Shown here in pieces: positions 1 through 8,683 of a DNA stretch of 34,267 nt. The notes under the pieces were generated by a model that was given only the letters and a program-made list of their open reading frames with translations, ran no database searches and was not told where the DNA came from. The DNA is taken from positions 1 to 34,267 of the forward strand of contig JAJRTI010000790.1 in NCBI GenBank assembly GCA_024278415.1, written 5' to 3'. A program made the position numbers and the translations under genes. Every line of letters begins with the position of its first letter. Positions within the stretch are counted from its first letter, which is position 1. This stretch comes from Planctomycetota bacterium. Lineage in GTDB: Bacteria; Planctomycetota; Brocadiia; JAJRTI01.

Positions 1-973
1 CGCCCCCCTTCTTGATCAGCGACTTGTGTTGCGTCGCATGCACATAACGCTTCGCCAGCACTCCGCGGTCGCCGGGCCGCCAGTCGCTGGACCAGATGCG
101 GTCGTTCCTCTCGACGGCCATCTCGTGCAGCGACATCGCGTCCGAGAAATCGCGCTCCAGCAGCGCCCACAATTCATGCCGCGCCTGGCCCGCGTTGCGC
201 ACCGGCACTTCGATCGCGCTCTTGGCGCCATCGAACTGCATCGCCTTGCCAACCTTGCCCTCCGCGGTGGATATGCTGACGCCGCGGCCGTTGTGCCCGT
301 TGCCAGATGCGTCCGCCGCGTCCGCGTCCAGCGGCCAATGCGCGACCGCATCAGCGGGTGGGGTCGCCGGTGCGGCCTTCATCTCGCCATCGCTGAGCAC
401 CCGCGCATACACACGCACATCATCAATGTCGCCCTTGAATCCGTTGGGCGGCCAGAACTTGCGCGCGGCCATGCCGATGCGCACGATGTGGCCGTCCGCG
501 TCCGGGTCGGGACTGATCTTGCCTCCGCCGTCCGGCTTGCCATCGACGTAGAAACGCAGCTCGCGCTTCGTCGCGTCAAACGCCACGGCCACATGATGCC
601 ACTTGCCGTCCGCGACCTTGGTGCGCCCGGACAGCACGCGGATGTAGCACGCGTCGAACCCCAGCCTGCCCTTGCGCACAAAGAACACCTTGCCTCCCCG
701 CTCCGCCCACACGCCCTTGTGCGAGGAGCGCGACAGGATCGTCCCCCCGTGCGTCGTGCGAATCCACGCGGTGATGGTGTAATCGGCCGTGCCCAGGTTC
801 GGCAACGGCCGGCCCTTGCCCTCGGCCTGCTCCCGGCGCATGAGCGCTTCGCGCGACACGATCATCGTTTCGACCCACGAGCCCTTGCGAACATAGTGGG
901 CCGGATCGTCGGCGCCAGAGGCTGCGCAGCACGATGCAAGCAGCAGAATGCAAGAAATACGGCAGCGTCTCAT
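1..973 (-). CDS. Secreted LamG-domain protein, 3' end beyond window
   Basis: The frame is open from the ATG at 973 to the window edge (324 codons), so the C-terminus is missing. The N-terminus looks like a signal peptide (MRRCRISCILLLASCCAASG). Residues about 60-200 form a concanavalin A/LamG-type jelly roll: 'YTITAWIRT', then 'DGKWHHVAVAFD', 'LRFYVDGK' and 'GDIDDVRVYARVLSDGE', the usual LamG_3 signatures. A second copy begins near residue 212 ('VAHWPLDADAADASGNG', 'AMQFDGAKSAIEVP'). After it comes a stretch I do not recognise. Such proteins are exported and bind glycans or mediate adhesion; the ligand here is unknown. It is the last visible gene of a minus-strand run of exported proteins. 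I see no strong Shine-Dalgarno; the start was chosen for the signal peptide. Confidence 0.82.
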   Translation of the reverse strand, partial: MRRCRISCILLLASCCAASGADDPAHYVRKGSWVETMIVSREALMRREQAEGKGRPLPNLGTADYTITAWIRTTHGGTILSRSSHKGVWAERGGKVFFVRKGRLGFDACYIRVLSGRTKVADGKWHHVAVAFDATKRELRFYVDGKPDGGGKISPDPDADGHIVRIGMAARKFWPPNGFKGDIDDVRVYARVLSDGEMKAAPATPPADAVAHWPLDADAADASGNGHNGRGVSISTAEGKVGKAMQFDGAKSAIEVPVRNAGQARHELWALLERDFSDAMSLHEMAVERNDRIWSSDWRPGDRGVLAKRYVHATQHKSLIKKGG

Positions 974-1014
974 ACTTGTCCATTCACACTTGAGGCCAGC
1001 CCGGGAAGCCTTCC

Positions 1015-1043
1015 ATGTTAGCCTGCAAGTGAGCAACAGACAA
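1015..1043 (-). promoter_or_regulatory. Possible sigma70 promoter for the LamG gene
   Basis: On the minus strand TTGTCT (1038-1043), 17 bases, then TAACAT (1015-1020), about 40 bases upstream of the ATG at 973. Both boxes are imperfect, so this is a weak call. Confidence 0.3.
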
Positions 1044-1078
1044 GGCCAAGCAAACTGGACGGCGGCTCCCGCACCCAA

Positions 1079-3055
1079 TCAGCGCATCAGTTCGCAGACG
1101 CAGACGAGCCGCCTCGCGTGGCGGCTCGGATCCCCAAAACTTCTCGATGTGTAAGCCACGTACCTGCCGTCTGGGGACATGCTGAAATCTCCGTCAATGC
1201 GCGCGCCGGCCGTCAGCGCGCGGGGCGCGCCACCCGCCAAGGCCGCACGAAATAGATCACCTCGAGAGACAAAGACCACGCTCTTGCTGTCTGCCCCCCA
1301 GCCCCCCCCTCAGTGCGTCAACTCCGGCAGTGGCTGGATGCATATGTAGCTCTCCCTGAAGTCCTCAGACTCACACCCATTGCTGCGGTGGTACACCGCA
1401 AAACGACCGTCGGATGAAAGGCTGAACTGGCTTTCCACGAAAGCTCCGAACGTCAGCCGATGCACACACCTGCCCTCCCATCCGACTGCATAGAAGTCGC
1501 CATCCCTGTTCCCAACAAAGACCAGGTGCCGGCCGTCGGGGTGCCATGCGAAATCCCGGGGGCTGGCCATGTGTACGGGGCCGCCATATGCCCGGCACCA
1601 ATCTCCTCCCGCTTGTGTCATCGTCCATATTTCGTGCGAAAACCTTCTAAACGTGAAGGCCAGCCGCTCCCCATTGGGGCTCCACCTAGGGCCGCAGAAC
1701 ATGCCGCCGGAGGTCAGGGGCGTGGGACTCCCGCCATCGCCATTGCCCAGCATAATGTCGCACTTGAAGTCATATGGCCCATTCGGCCACTCCCTGGTCG
1801 ACACGTATGCAACCCGGCCATCGATCGGATTCACACTCGGGGCGTCGCACGAAGCTGCGGTGAGCCTTGTGACTTCGACAACCCGGTTGCTCGCTACGCT
1901 GTACTGCCAGATCTGATCGCACATCCACGGACCAGTGGGTCCCCTCTTGACGCGAACAGAGGGTTTCCATGTACCGGCTTCCTTGGCCCATTTGCCCCGG
2001 GCAGGCGCGGAGTAGCGCCTGACCGTTGTCACTTGTGTGTGCATGATCGGCGGAGTCTTCGCGTGCGTGCCGGCGAAATACAGGAACTTGCCGGTGGCCG
2101 TCCATGCAGGCGGCTCCCCCTGGTCGACAAAGATGTCCTTCGTCACCAGCCTCGTCTTGCCAGAGGGCCGGTCTACGATGAACAGACGGGAGCCCGCCCA
2201 CTTCCGCTTACCGACACGGGGCAGCATGACCGCGGCCAGACGTTTTCCATCCGGCGAGTACGCAAGCGTGCCTTCATTTGCTGAGACAGCGTCCGTTCGG
2301 GCAAACGTCGGCTTGCCGCCAGCAGGGGAGACAAAGGCCAAGCCGGAAGACATAGGAAGCGCGCCTCGCACGAAACGTTTCAATGCAAAGAACGCAATCT
2401 CATCACCTGTGGGGGACCAGAGCGGACACGTGCCTCTGATGAGAGGGCAACTGCCAATGAGAATGCGCTGCGCCCCCTTGCCAGACCGTTTCATCGCCTC
2501 ATCCACAGCAAACACGACCTTATCACGCGGAAAGCGCGACCGCCAGCTTCGGCAGAGGCCGAACCGTTGCTCATGTGGATACGTCCGCACGGCTGGAACG
2601 TCCATCCCGGCATTCGCGAGGAGATTTCTGCCCCCCGCCACACCCGCGAACACATCGTCGAACCACACGCGGCCGGACGTTCCCCTTGCCTGGAGCGAGA
2701 CCTTGACACGATCAGCACCAGGCATAGCGGTCGATCTCACTGCAACTCGCTGCCAATCCCTCTCGTTCATGGAAACGTGCGCCGTTGCCGGGGGGCCCAC
2801 CGGCCTGCCAGCGGCATTCAGAAAAAGGACGCTAATACAAGGCCGATCGAACTGCTCCGTCACCGCCGTGGACACCCGACACCAAGCGGAGGCCTCGAAT
2901 CTCTGCCCTGGCTTCACGCTGCCGCGCGGCGTGGTCTGCCACACCTCATTGAAGGCTGTGGGGATATTTAGCGACTGAGTACATCCAGCCCTGCATCGGT
3001 ACCACACGAGCGCCCCCAAGAGGAGGTGTACGAGCCACCTTGTTCTATGCGTCAT
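1079..3055 (-). CDS. Exported PD40 (WD40-like) beta-propeller protein, interrupted by in-frame TGA at 1310-1312
   Basis: The uninterrupted part runs from ATG 3055 to TGA 1312-1310 (581 aa). A GGGAG sits 9 bases upstream of the start. The N-terminus is a signal peptide (residues 1 to about 25). Residues about 40-145 look like a carbohydrate-binding beta-sandwich ending in 'VWFDDVFAG'. Then come PD40/TolB-like blades: 'CPLWSPTGDEIAFF', 'LAYSPDGKRLAAV', 'PAWTATGKFLYFAG', 'PRWSPNGERLAFTF', 'FAWHPDGRHLVFVG', 'FSLSSDGRFAVYHR'. Directly after the TGA the same frame continues for 77 codons with two more blade strands ('GWGADSKSVVFVSR', 'FSMSPDGRYVAYTSR') and ends at 1079. The break follows 'ELTH', where a blade would close, and adjoins an 8-G run. 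The natural gene is therefore probably 1079-3055 (659 codons). Function is likely periplasmic or surface glycan or protein binding. Confidence 0.8.
1310..1312 (-). other. In-frame TGA inside PD40 propeller gene
   Basis: TGA between codons for 'LPELTH' and 'GGGWGADSK'. It is followed by G8-CT-G6. Other blades in this protein have 9-10 residues between the LT and the W/L of the next blade; here there are 5 including the stop, so a small deletion may accompany the stop. Confidence 0.75.
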
Positions 3056-3132
3056 GAAGCTGGACTCCCATGCGGCAACGCCACCGCGCTAAAGCAGTAC
3101 ATCTCTACAATCCTGGTGTCCTGTCGCGCGGC

Positions 3133-3549
3133 CTACGAGTGGCTTGCTGCTCGCTTCCACGCGCACTCCGGGCATTTGTTGCCGTGGCAGTAACTGGCCT
3201 GCCCGCCGTGGTAGTCCGTGCAAGCCGCGTTGGAGTGGTCGGCTCTTTCGCAATACATTTGCATCTTCCCACACGGCTGATCCGTGTACTCCACACCGCA
3301 CTCGGGGCATACCGCGGGAGCCTGCGTGTGGCAATTGGCGAAGACGGGGCCGGCTTGGACCCATGCCCGCAGCACGGTGCATTCGCCATCGCCCTCCGTC
3401 TGGTGGGTTTCGGTTTTCCCGCCAGGAAACTCCACGCTCTTCTTGTAGCAGCAGTTGTACATCAAGCCAGCCAAGACATCACCGGCCCCAGACAGGAGAA
3501 CCGCAAGGGCAACCATGACTGTGCCAAGTGCATACAGAGAGCCTTTCAT
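3133..3549 (-). CDS. Small exported Cys-rich protein with two CPEC motifs
   Basis: 138 aa. Start ATG 3549 is fixed by AAGGAG six bases upstream; a longer frame to 3663 exists but has no such site. Residues 1 to about 27 are a signal peptide (MKGSLYALGTVMVALAVLLS, then GAGDVLAG). The mature part has about twelve cysteines: a CC pair, then CPEC near residue 85 and a second CPEC near the C-terminus, with several single Cys and His between. This suggests either a zinc-ribbon-like fold or a disulfide-knotted extracytoplasmic domain. I do not recognise the family and assign no function. It lies between the large galactose-binding-like protein (106-base gap) and the PD40 propeller (77-base gap), all on the minus strand, so it is probably co-transcribed with them. 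Confidence 0.8.
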   Translation of the reverse strand: MKGSLYALGTVMVALAVLLSGAGDVLAGLMYNCCYKKSVEFPGGKTETHQTEGDGECTVLRAWVQAGPVFANCHTQAPAVCPECGVEYTDQPCGKMQMYCERADHSNAACTDYHGGQASYCHGNKCPECAWKRAASHS

Positions 3550-3655
3550 ATCGAACTCCTTTCGTCGAATGGTTATCACTGACCTCTTGCCGTTCGCGGA
3601 ATCGCAACGATCTGATCTACTTGTCGACACACCTCCCTTCTCAGAGGGACGGGAT

Positions 3656-6600
3656 TCACTCACCTTCGCGCTCTTCGTCGGCCATGTGTTTCATATACTC
3701 GAAGTCCATTTTCGCCGGGAACAACTGGCACTCGTCAAGGATCTTGAATCGATGCTTGCTCGCTTCCTCGGCCAGCCTCACCGCTTCGTCGTATCGCCCC
3801 TGCAAGCACCGCACATACGCCGCATGGCACAACGCGCGATAGCCGATGTACTGGCGGCCCCGATTGGTATCGAGGCAGCAATACTCGAACAGCTTCATGT
3901 ACGTTTGCACAGCATCGTCCAGCCTGCCGCGGAACACCTCCGCCTCCGCCTTTGCAGCCAATACGTTCTCCCTGTCTATGCCGTCCAGGCGCGGGTCGGC
4001 CAGGAGGTCCGGGGCTACTTTGACGATGTCCTCATACATGCCCAGCTTCTGCCATACCGGCACAAGTTCCGCCTTGATGCCCAATGCCGCGCTCGGGTGG
4101 TCGCCATACTCCTCCAGTGCTGCGAGTAGCCTTCCCTCAGCCACGTCCGCCCGGCCAGTCCCGGCGCGACGCGCCCCCCATGCAACCATCCTTGCCTCCG
4201 TCTGCTCAGCCTTGGCGCGGGCCAGCAGGAACTTGCCCGCCACGTCCAGGACCAAGCGCCTATCAAAGTGCTTCTTCAGCACCTGATAGGCCACGTCGGA
4301 GGCGTTAGGCAGCTTCGCGTCCATACACGCGAGCCCCACCCTGGCAATGGCCGCGCAGGCCTCTCGGGGCGACCGGGTAGTTGTGAGGTATTTGGCCAGA
4401 GCTTGCATCAGCGCGCGGGCCTCAGGCAGGTGTACTGGTGTCCAAGCCGCGAGGATCTCTATGGCCGCGGCCCGCGACGAAGCGGGCTTCTCGTCCCACG
4501 CAAAAGCGAGAAGCCGCATCCGCTGTCGATCCAGTGCAGACATGGCTCCCAATTCTCGTCTCGCTTTTGCTCGCCCGCTAGCTTTGTACAGCCACGCCAA
4601 CGCAGCCGCCGCGCCACTATCGCTGCTCAGGGAGGCCGCCAGGTGGGCACAAGCCACTCGCTGCTCCCCAAGTGTGCCGACTTGGCGAACCGACTGCCAC
4701 CAACCCCACGCGGCCGCGGCCTTGACGTCGCCCTGGGCCATCTTCGCCGTAGCCAGTTTCCTGCATCGGGCTGCGAGCCTGCGCCAGGCGGGCAGGCTCC
4801 GGTAGTACGCAGCCCGCTGCTTTGCCCATAGGACGCCCAATCGCTTGTATTCCTTCAGCCATGCCGCCTCTGCCGCAGCGGAGCGCGAGGGCATGCTCTC
4901 GATCCGGCCCGGGCCGAAATCTCTGTCCAGAAAAACGCCCGACAGCACCGCGCACACGCTCTCATGCTTGTAGATCCTCACCTTGACCGAGAGCGGCCCA
5001 AGCACCGCGAACCGCTCGTATTGGCCGCGGCCAAAACGTCCGGTCAGAGCCGCAGCCAGCGGCCGCCACGAGTCGTCGAAGACCACGATTCCCATGTTTC
5101 TGGGGCGGCTGGTATTTCGCCAATCGGCATCGACCATGTACAACGACAGCCGATGGGGTCCGGCCGGAATTCTCAACTCAACAAAGATATCGGGGCCACG
5201 ATTGTCGAATGGGTGTCGCTCGCCGTAGTCGTCCCACCACACGCACGTGTGACTGCCTGTCAGCGGGTTCCACAGCGCGCCGGGGTCTCTGGACCGCCAC
5301 TCGTGCAGCCAGTTCCGTGTCTCCTCAGCACCGGGGTAGTACGATCTATAGGCGATGGGCCGGTTCCTGGGCTGCTTGGACCAATCCCCGTAAGGATCCT
5401 CATAGTCGAGCTTGCCCAGTCTGCCGAACACATCGTGGTTGCCCGCCATCGAGCACAGGATGAAGCCGCTGTTCCCGTACGCCAAGGGCCAGTCGCCACG
5501 CGTCCTAGTATCTTGGCCCAAGTATACGACCTTCTCGGAGAGTGAGCCCATTCTGTGTTGAGCGCGCACAAGAGAAGCCACCGTCTCACGCGCGCTGCTT
5601 TCCTCGCGAAACTGCGACGAGAGCTGCTGGAACGTGGTTAGTTGCTCCTCGAGCCGGCCGGCCGCGCCGTACAGACGGCAGAGTTCGCCCAAGGCATTCG
5701 CTCTGACACGAGCGGTTTGATCCATGGAGGCGGCTACAATGCGCAATCCACGAATCCTTGCCGCAAGAGCCGCCGTACTCTCCTTCGCGGCCGAATCGTG
5801 CCCAACAGATGGAGCCGAGGCTATCCGCAAGGACGGCACGTCGATGATGCCCCCCATCCCTTCCTCGCAGTACACCTTGACCGTCAGAACGTTCGGTTGG
5901 CCATATCGCATAGAATCGGGCGGAAGCTCATAGACTCGCCGGACGCCGGGCATAAGCCCAACTGGGGTTGCGCCTGCACTCTGCCCGGGAAACTCCCCTG
6001 TCATTCCAATGGCCCTACCGTTCAGATACGCGGCGTCCACATCGTACACGCGCCCTAGATCAAGGAGCACCTTTTCGTGCCGCCAGACCTCGGGAGCGTG
6101 AAAACGTAGACGGTACCATCCATAGGCCTTCCCGCCCGGCTGCCTTGCGTTCCATCCCTCCTTCGCAACCTTGACCTTCTCCCAGTCCTCCAGCGTCGAA
6201 GGCCACGGGTCACGTCTGTCAGGGATCGCCACATGCTGCCACGCCGTATCATCGACATCAGCGCCCGACCATTCCGCCTCGCTGTTCTGTCCCGCACCTC
6301 TGAACATCCAAACGGCATCTTCACTCACTAGCGCCGCGCCAATCACCGGTTGGCACAGCATCCCGCCGACACCACCTGCATCGTACACTTTCACGGCCAC
6401 TACATTCTCCCCGCGGCTTCTTACTAGCATGGCTGGCACTCGGTAAGACCGCTCCACGCTCCACGCGGATTTGAACTCTGGGGGGAAAGCGCCAGACGCG
6501 CCCACTCGCCGGCCGTTGAAGTAGACCTCATCACAGTCGTCAACGAACCCCAAGTCCAATATGAGGTCGCGGCCCGCCAGATGCCCAGGTACACTGAATC

Positions 6601-6868
6601 GGAAGCGATACCAACCGTACACCCCGTCCTCCGGCTGCACTCGGTCCCAGTCGCGGTGGGGGAAACGACAGGGCAACCATTTCCGGTCATCAACATCGAC
6701 GTCCGAGTAGTCGGACTTCCCGTCCTTGCCACAGGGCAGGAATCGCCACACGCCGAGCTGCATCGTTGCGCCCTGCGCGCCCCTCCCCGATCTCACTCCG
6801 GCCATCAGCCCAATGAGCACGGCGCAAGCAACGGGCGCCCATCTGCTACCACCGTTAGAGAGCCGCAT
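3656..6868 (-). CDS. Large exported protein: two galactose-binding-like domains, central beta-sandwich, helical-repeat tail
   Basis: 1070 aa. The start at 6868 is preferred over an upstream ATG at 6925 because AGGGGG lies about 9 bases before it, a signal peptide follows, and the 6925 ATG lies upstream of the predicted transcription start. Residues about 35-175 and 180-350 are tandem copies of a GH2-type sugar-binding jelly roll: both carry 'YGWYR.RF..P', 'L.LG.V.D.D..Y.NGR..G..G' and 'VKVY...G.GG'. Residues about 440-640 hold a further beta-sandwich ('KVVYLGQDTRTRGDWPLAYG', later 'IPAGPHRLSLYMVDADW'). The rest, about 650-1070, is alanine-rich and helical with TPR-like repeats. No catalytic motif is visible. 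Inferred role: extracytoplasmic glycan binding or scaffolding. First gene of the minus-strand exported-protein run; its promoter contains a homopolymer (see 6927-6956). Confidence 0.83.
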   Translation of the reverse strand: MRLSNGGSRWAPVACAVLIGLMAGVRSGRGAQGATMQLGVWRFLPCGKDGKSDYSDVDVDDRKWLPCRFPHRDWDRVQPEDGVYGWYRFRFSVPGHLAGRDLILDLGFVDDCDEVYFNGRRVGASGAFPPEFKSAWSVERSYRVPAMLVRSRGENVVAVKVYDAGGVGGMLCQPVIGAALVSEDAVWMFRGAGQNSEAEWSGADVDDTAWQHVAIPDRRDPWPSTLEDWEKVKVAKEGWNARQPGGKAYGWYRLRFHAPEVWRHEKVLLDLGRVYDVDAAYLNGRAIGMTGEFPGQSAGATPVGLMPGVRRVYELPPDSMRYGQPNVLTVKVYCEEGMGGIIDVPSLRIASAPSVGHDSAAKESTAALAARIRGLRIVAASMDQTARVRANALGELCRLYGAAGRLEEQLTTFQQLSSQFREESSARETVASLVRAQHRMGSLSEKVVYLGQDTRTRGDWPLAYGNSGFILCSMAGNHDVFGRLGKLDYEDPYGDWSKQPRNRPIAYRSYYPGAEETRNWLHEWRSRDPGALWNPLTGSHTCVWWDDYGERHPFDNRGPDIFVELRIPAGPHRLSLYMVDADWRNTSRPRNMGIVVFDDSWRPLAAALTGRFGRGQYERFAVLGPLSVKVRIYKHESVCAVLSGVFLDRDFGPGRIESMPSRSAAAEAAWLKEYKRLGVLWAKQRAAYYRSLPAWRRLAARCRKLATAKMAQGDVKAAAAWGWWQSVRQVGTLGEQRVACAHLAASLSSDSGAAAALAWLYKASGRAKARRELGAMSALDRQRMRLLAFAWDEKPASSRAAAIEILAAWTPVHLPEARALMQALAKYLTTTRSPREACAAIARVGLACMDAKLPNASDVAYQVLKKHFDRRLVLDVAGKFLLARAKAEQTEARMVAWGARRAGTGRADVAEGRLLAALEEYGDHPSAALGIKAELVPVWQKLGMYEDIVKVAPDLLADPRLDGIDRENVLAAKAEAEVFRGRLDDAVQTYMKLFEYCCLDTNRGRQYIGYRALCHAAYVRCLQGRYDEAVRLAEEASKHRFKILDECQLFPAKMDFEYMKHMADEEREGE

Positions 6869-6926
6869 CAGCAAGTACCCCCTGCAAGACGAGAAACGGC
6901 ACAGCCTGAACACTACATGATCCACA

Positions 6927-6956
6927 TTCTACCCCCCCCCCTCAAACGTCTGTCAA
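6927..6956 (-). promoter_or_regulatory. Sigma70 promoter with G9 tract in the spacer
   Basis: Minus strand TTGACA (6951-6956, perfect -35), 18-base spacer, TAGAAT (6927-6932). The spacer contains nine consecutive G (C at 6933-6941). It lies about 60 bases upstream of the start at 6868. Slippage in the tract would change spacer length. Confidence 0.6.
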
Positions 6957-7173
6957 GTACTTTCTCTTCATTCTTTCTCAATCCGCCTGACGCCATCCTT
7001 CCACGCATCAATAGTGTCCTTTCCTGAATCGTATCCATCTTGTCGATATCTCCTCTCGCCGCGCGGACAACCGCCACACGCGCAGCTTCTCGTAATCAGG
7101 TTACATTTTGCGCGTACGGCGGAAGCCGATCTTACCCCGGCAGGCGGGCGAGCCTTTCCGCGACCAACCGGGC
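6957..7173. other. Intergenic stretch without recognisable gene
   Basis: Between the dehydratase stop (7174) and the promoter of the next minus-strand gene. I see no coding signal. It contains one copy of the 11-mer CGTACGGCGGA (7113-7123), which recurs at 8343-8353 and 8656-8666. Confidence 0.5.
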
Positions 7174-8310
7174 TCATTCGTCCACCGCAAACATGCGTAT
7201 CGCCTCCTCGTTCAGCGTCACGCCGAGGCCGGGCTCCGTGGGCACGTCGATGCGTCCCTCGACTACGGGGAACGACTCGTTCGTGATCGCGTCGCGGATG
7301 GGGTGCGCAGTCAGGTCGTATTCGAACGGCGAGGCTTGCGCGTTCAGTGACGGCGGAGTGCAGGGGAGCGCGGCCGCAAGGTGGAGGCACGCCGCGCGGC
7401 CGATGTTCGTGCCCCACACGTGAGGCGTGGTCTGGATGTGGAGCGCATGGGCCATGTCCGCGATGCGTTTGGCCTCGCCAATGCCGCCGCAGGAGCACAC
7501 GTCCGGCTGCACGATGTCCACCGCGCGATGCGTGAGCAGATCGCGGCAGCCAAAGCGAGTGAACTCCGACTCGCCGCCGGCGATCGCGATGCTGAGCGCC
7601 TCCTTCACCTCACGGTATCCGTTGATGTTGTCCGGCGTGACTGGCTCCTCGAACCACGCGACGTCCAGCTCCTCCAGCACCTTGCCGAGCCGAATCGCAG
7701 TGCGCGCATCGTACGCGTAGTTCGCGTCGACCATGAGGTCTACATCATTGCCGATCGCGGCGCGCACTGTGCGCACGTTGTGGATGTCTTCCCTCAGGCC
7801 AAAGCCGACTTTCATCTTCACGGCCTTGAAACCTTGCTCGACGTAGCCGGCCGCTTCATCCGCCAACCGTTTCGGCTGGTCCGGGCCGTCGGTGTAGTAC
7901 ATGCCCGTCGCGTACGCGTCTAGCTGCAAGTGAAACGCACCGCCGAGGAGCTGGTGCACCGGCTTGCCCACGGCCTTGCCCTTGATGTCCCAGAGCGCGA
8001 TGTCAACGCCGCCAAGCGCTTGAGCGGCCAGCCCACGGCGCGCGTATTGACGATACCGCTGGAACAGCTCCAGCCACAGCACGTCGCTGTCAAACGGGTC
8101 ACGGCCGATGAGATGCGGAGCGTAGAGTTCGTCGACGATGACCTTCGCCGACTCGGGCGGCCCACAGCACTCGCCGATGCCCTCGATGCCGTCGTCCGTG
8201 CGGATGCGCACAAGGGTCGTGGCCCGGCTGTCTGCCCAGTTCTGTGACCAGCCGAAGCGCTGAGGGAGCTTGGCTTTGAGAATGATGGATTCGATTGTCT
8301 TGATGGGCAT
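7174..8310 (-). CDS. Enolase-superfamily (mandelate racemase/sugar-acid dehydratase-like) enzyme
   Basis: 378 aa, normal length. The motifs are complete: KxK at K165/K167 ('KAVKMKVG'), metal ligands D195 ('VDANYAYD'), E221 ('WFEEPV') and E247 ('AGGESE'), and the D270/H297 dyad ('QPDVCSCGG', 'TPHVWG'). This is the mandelate racemase-subgroup arrangement, in which a base abstracts the alpha-proton of a carboxylate held by Mg2+. Most members of this type dehydrate aldonic or aldaric acids; the exact substrate cannot be read from sequence. The protein should be cytoplasmic. It lies downstream of the URO-D-like gene on the same strand, separated by a 373-base gap with a large palindromic repeat. 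The cluster with a PL22 lyase suggests a sugar-acid substrate. Confidence 0.92.
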   Translation of the reverse strand: MPIKTIESIILKAKLPQRFGWSQNWADSRATTLVRIRTDDGIEGIGECCGPPESAKVIVDELYAPHLIGRDPFDSDVLWLELFQRYRQYARRGLAAQALGGVDIALWDIKGKAVGKPVHQLLGGAFHLQLDAYATGMYYTDGPDQPKRLADEAAGYVEQGFKAVKMKVGFGLREDIHNVRTVRAAIGNDVDLMVDANYAYDARTAIRLGKVLEELDVAWFEEPVTPDNINGYREVKEALSIAIAGGESEFTRFGCRDLLTHRAVDIVQPDVCSCGGIGEAKRIADMAHALHIQTTPHVWGTNIGRAACLHLAAALPCTPPSLNAQASPFEYDLTAHPIRDAITNESFPVVEGRIDVPTEPGLGVTLNEEAIRMFAVDE

Positions 8311-8683
8311 GTGCCGGTTTCCCTTGTGACCAGGCCGTTCGCCGTACGGCGGAATGGCGCTGACCTAAGCGATTTGTTGCCCCGCAGGGGCACTTGAGAA
8401 TAGCCCAGCACTTCAGTGCTGGGAAAGCGGATGACCAGGCAACCCCGAGTCCCGTAGGGACGGCTGAATGCCGAAAACAGCCGCAAATTGGCGATTCGCC
8501 GATATTCAGCCGTCCCTACGGGACTGGCAACTTGCCGTCGATGGCGCCCTTCCCAGCGCTGAAGCGCTGGGCTATTCTCGGTCGTCCCTACGGGACGCTG
8601 GGCTTAAGTTCGCACCATTGCGCCTGCCTGTGCGTGTCCGCACGCAGACAGGCCGTACGGCGGACGGGACTCCAAACTGCGGC
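8311..8683. other. Intergenic stretch filled by palindromic repeats
   Basis: 373 bases between two minus-strand genes with no coding signal. It holds the nested inverted repeat at 8378-8596, a further imperfect hairpin around 8622-8655, and two copies of CGTACGGCGGA. Confidence 0.6.
8378..8596. repeat. Nested palindromic (REP/MITE-like) element
   Basis: Outer arms 8396-8424 and 8551-8579 are 29-base inverted repeats with two differences. Inner arms 8448-8469 and 8504-8525 are perfect 22-base inverted repeats. Each arm also holds its own palindrome: CCCAGCACTTCAGTGCTGGG at 8404-8423 and CCCAGCGCTGAAGCGCTGGG at 8552-8571. The two outer-arm differences sit at paired positions (A-T in one arm, G-C in the other), so each small hairpin is preserved. 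GTCCCTACGGGAC occurs at 8512-8524 and 8584-8596, and its complement at 8449-8461. A further TGCCCC/GGGGCA hairpin lies at 8378-8392. I found no target-site duplication. Confidence 0.75.

Noticed and set aside
1302..1312. Phase variation of the PD40 gene through the G8 tract
   Set aside because: The TGA lies upstream of the tract in the reading direction, so slippage within the tract cannot remove it; both sides are already in the same frame.
8378..8596. Insertion sequence
   Set aside because: No transposase frame lies within or beside the inverted repeats and no target-site duplication was found, so only a non-autonomous repeat is supported.
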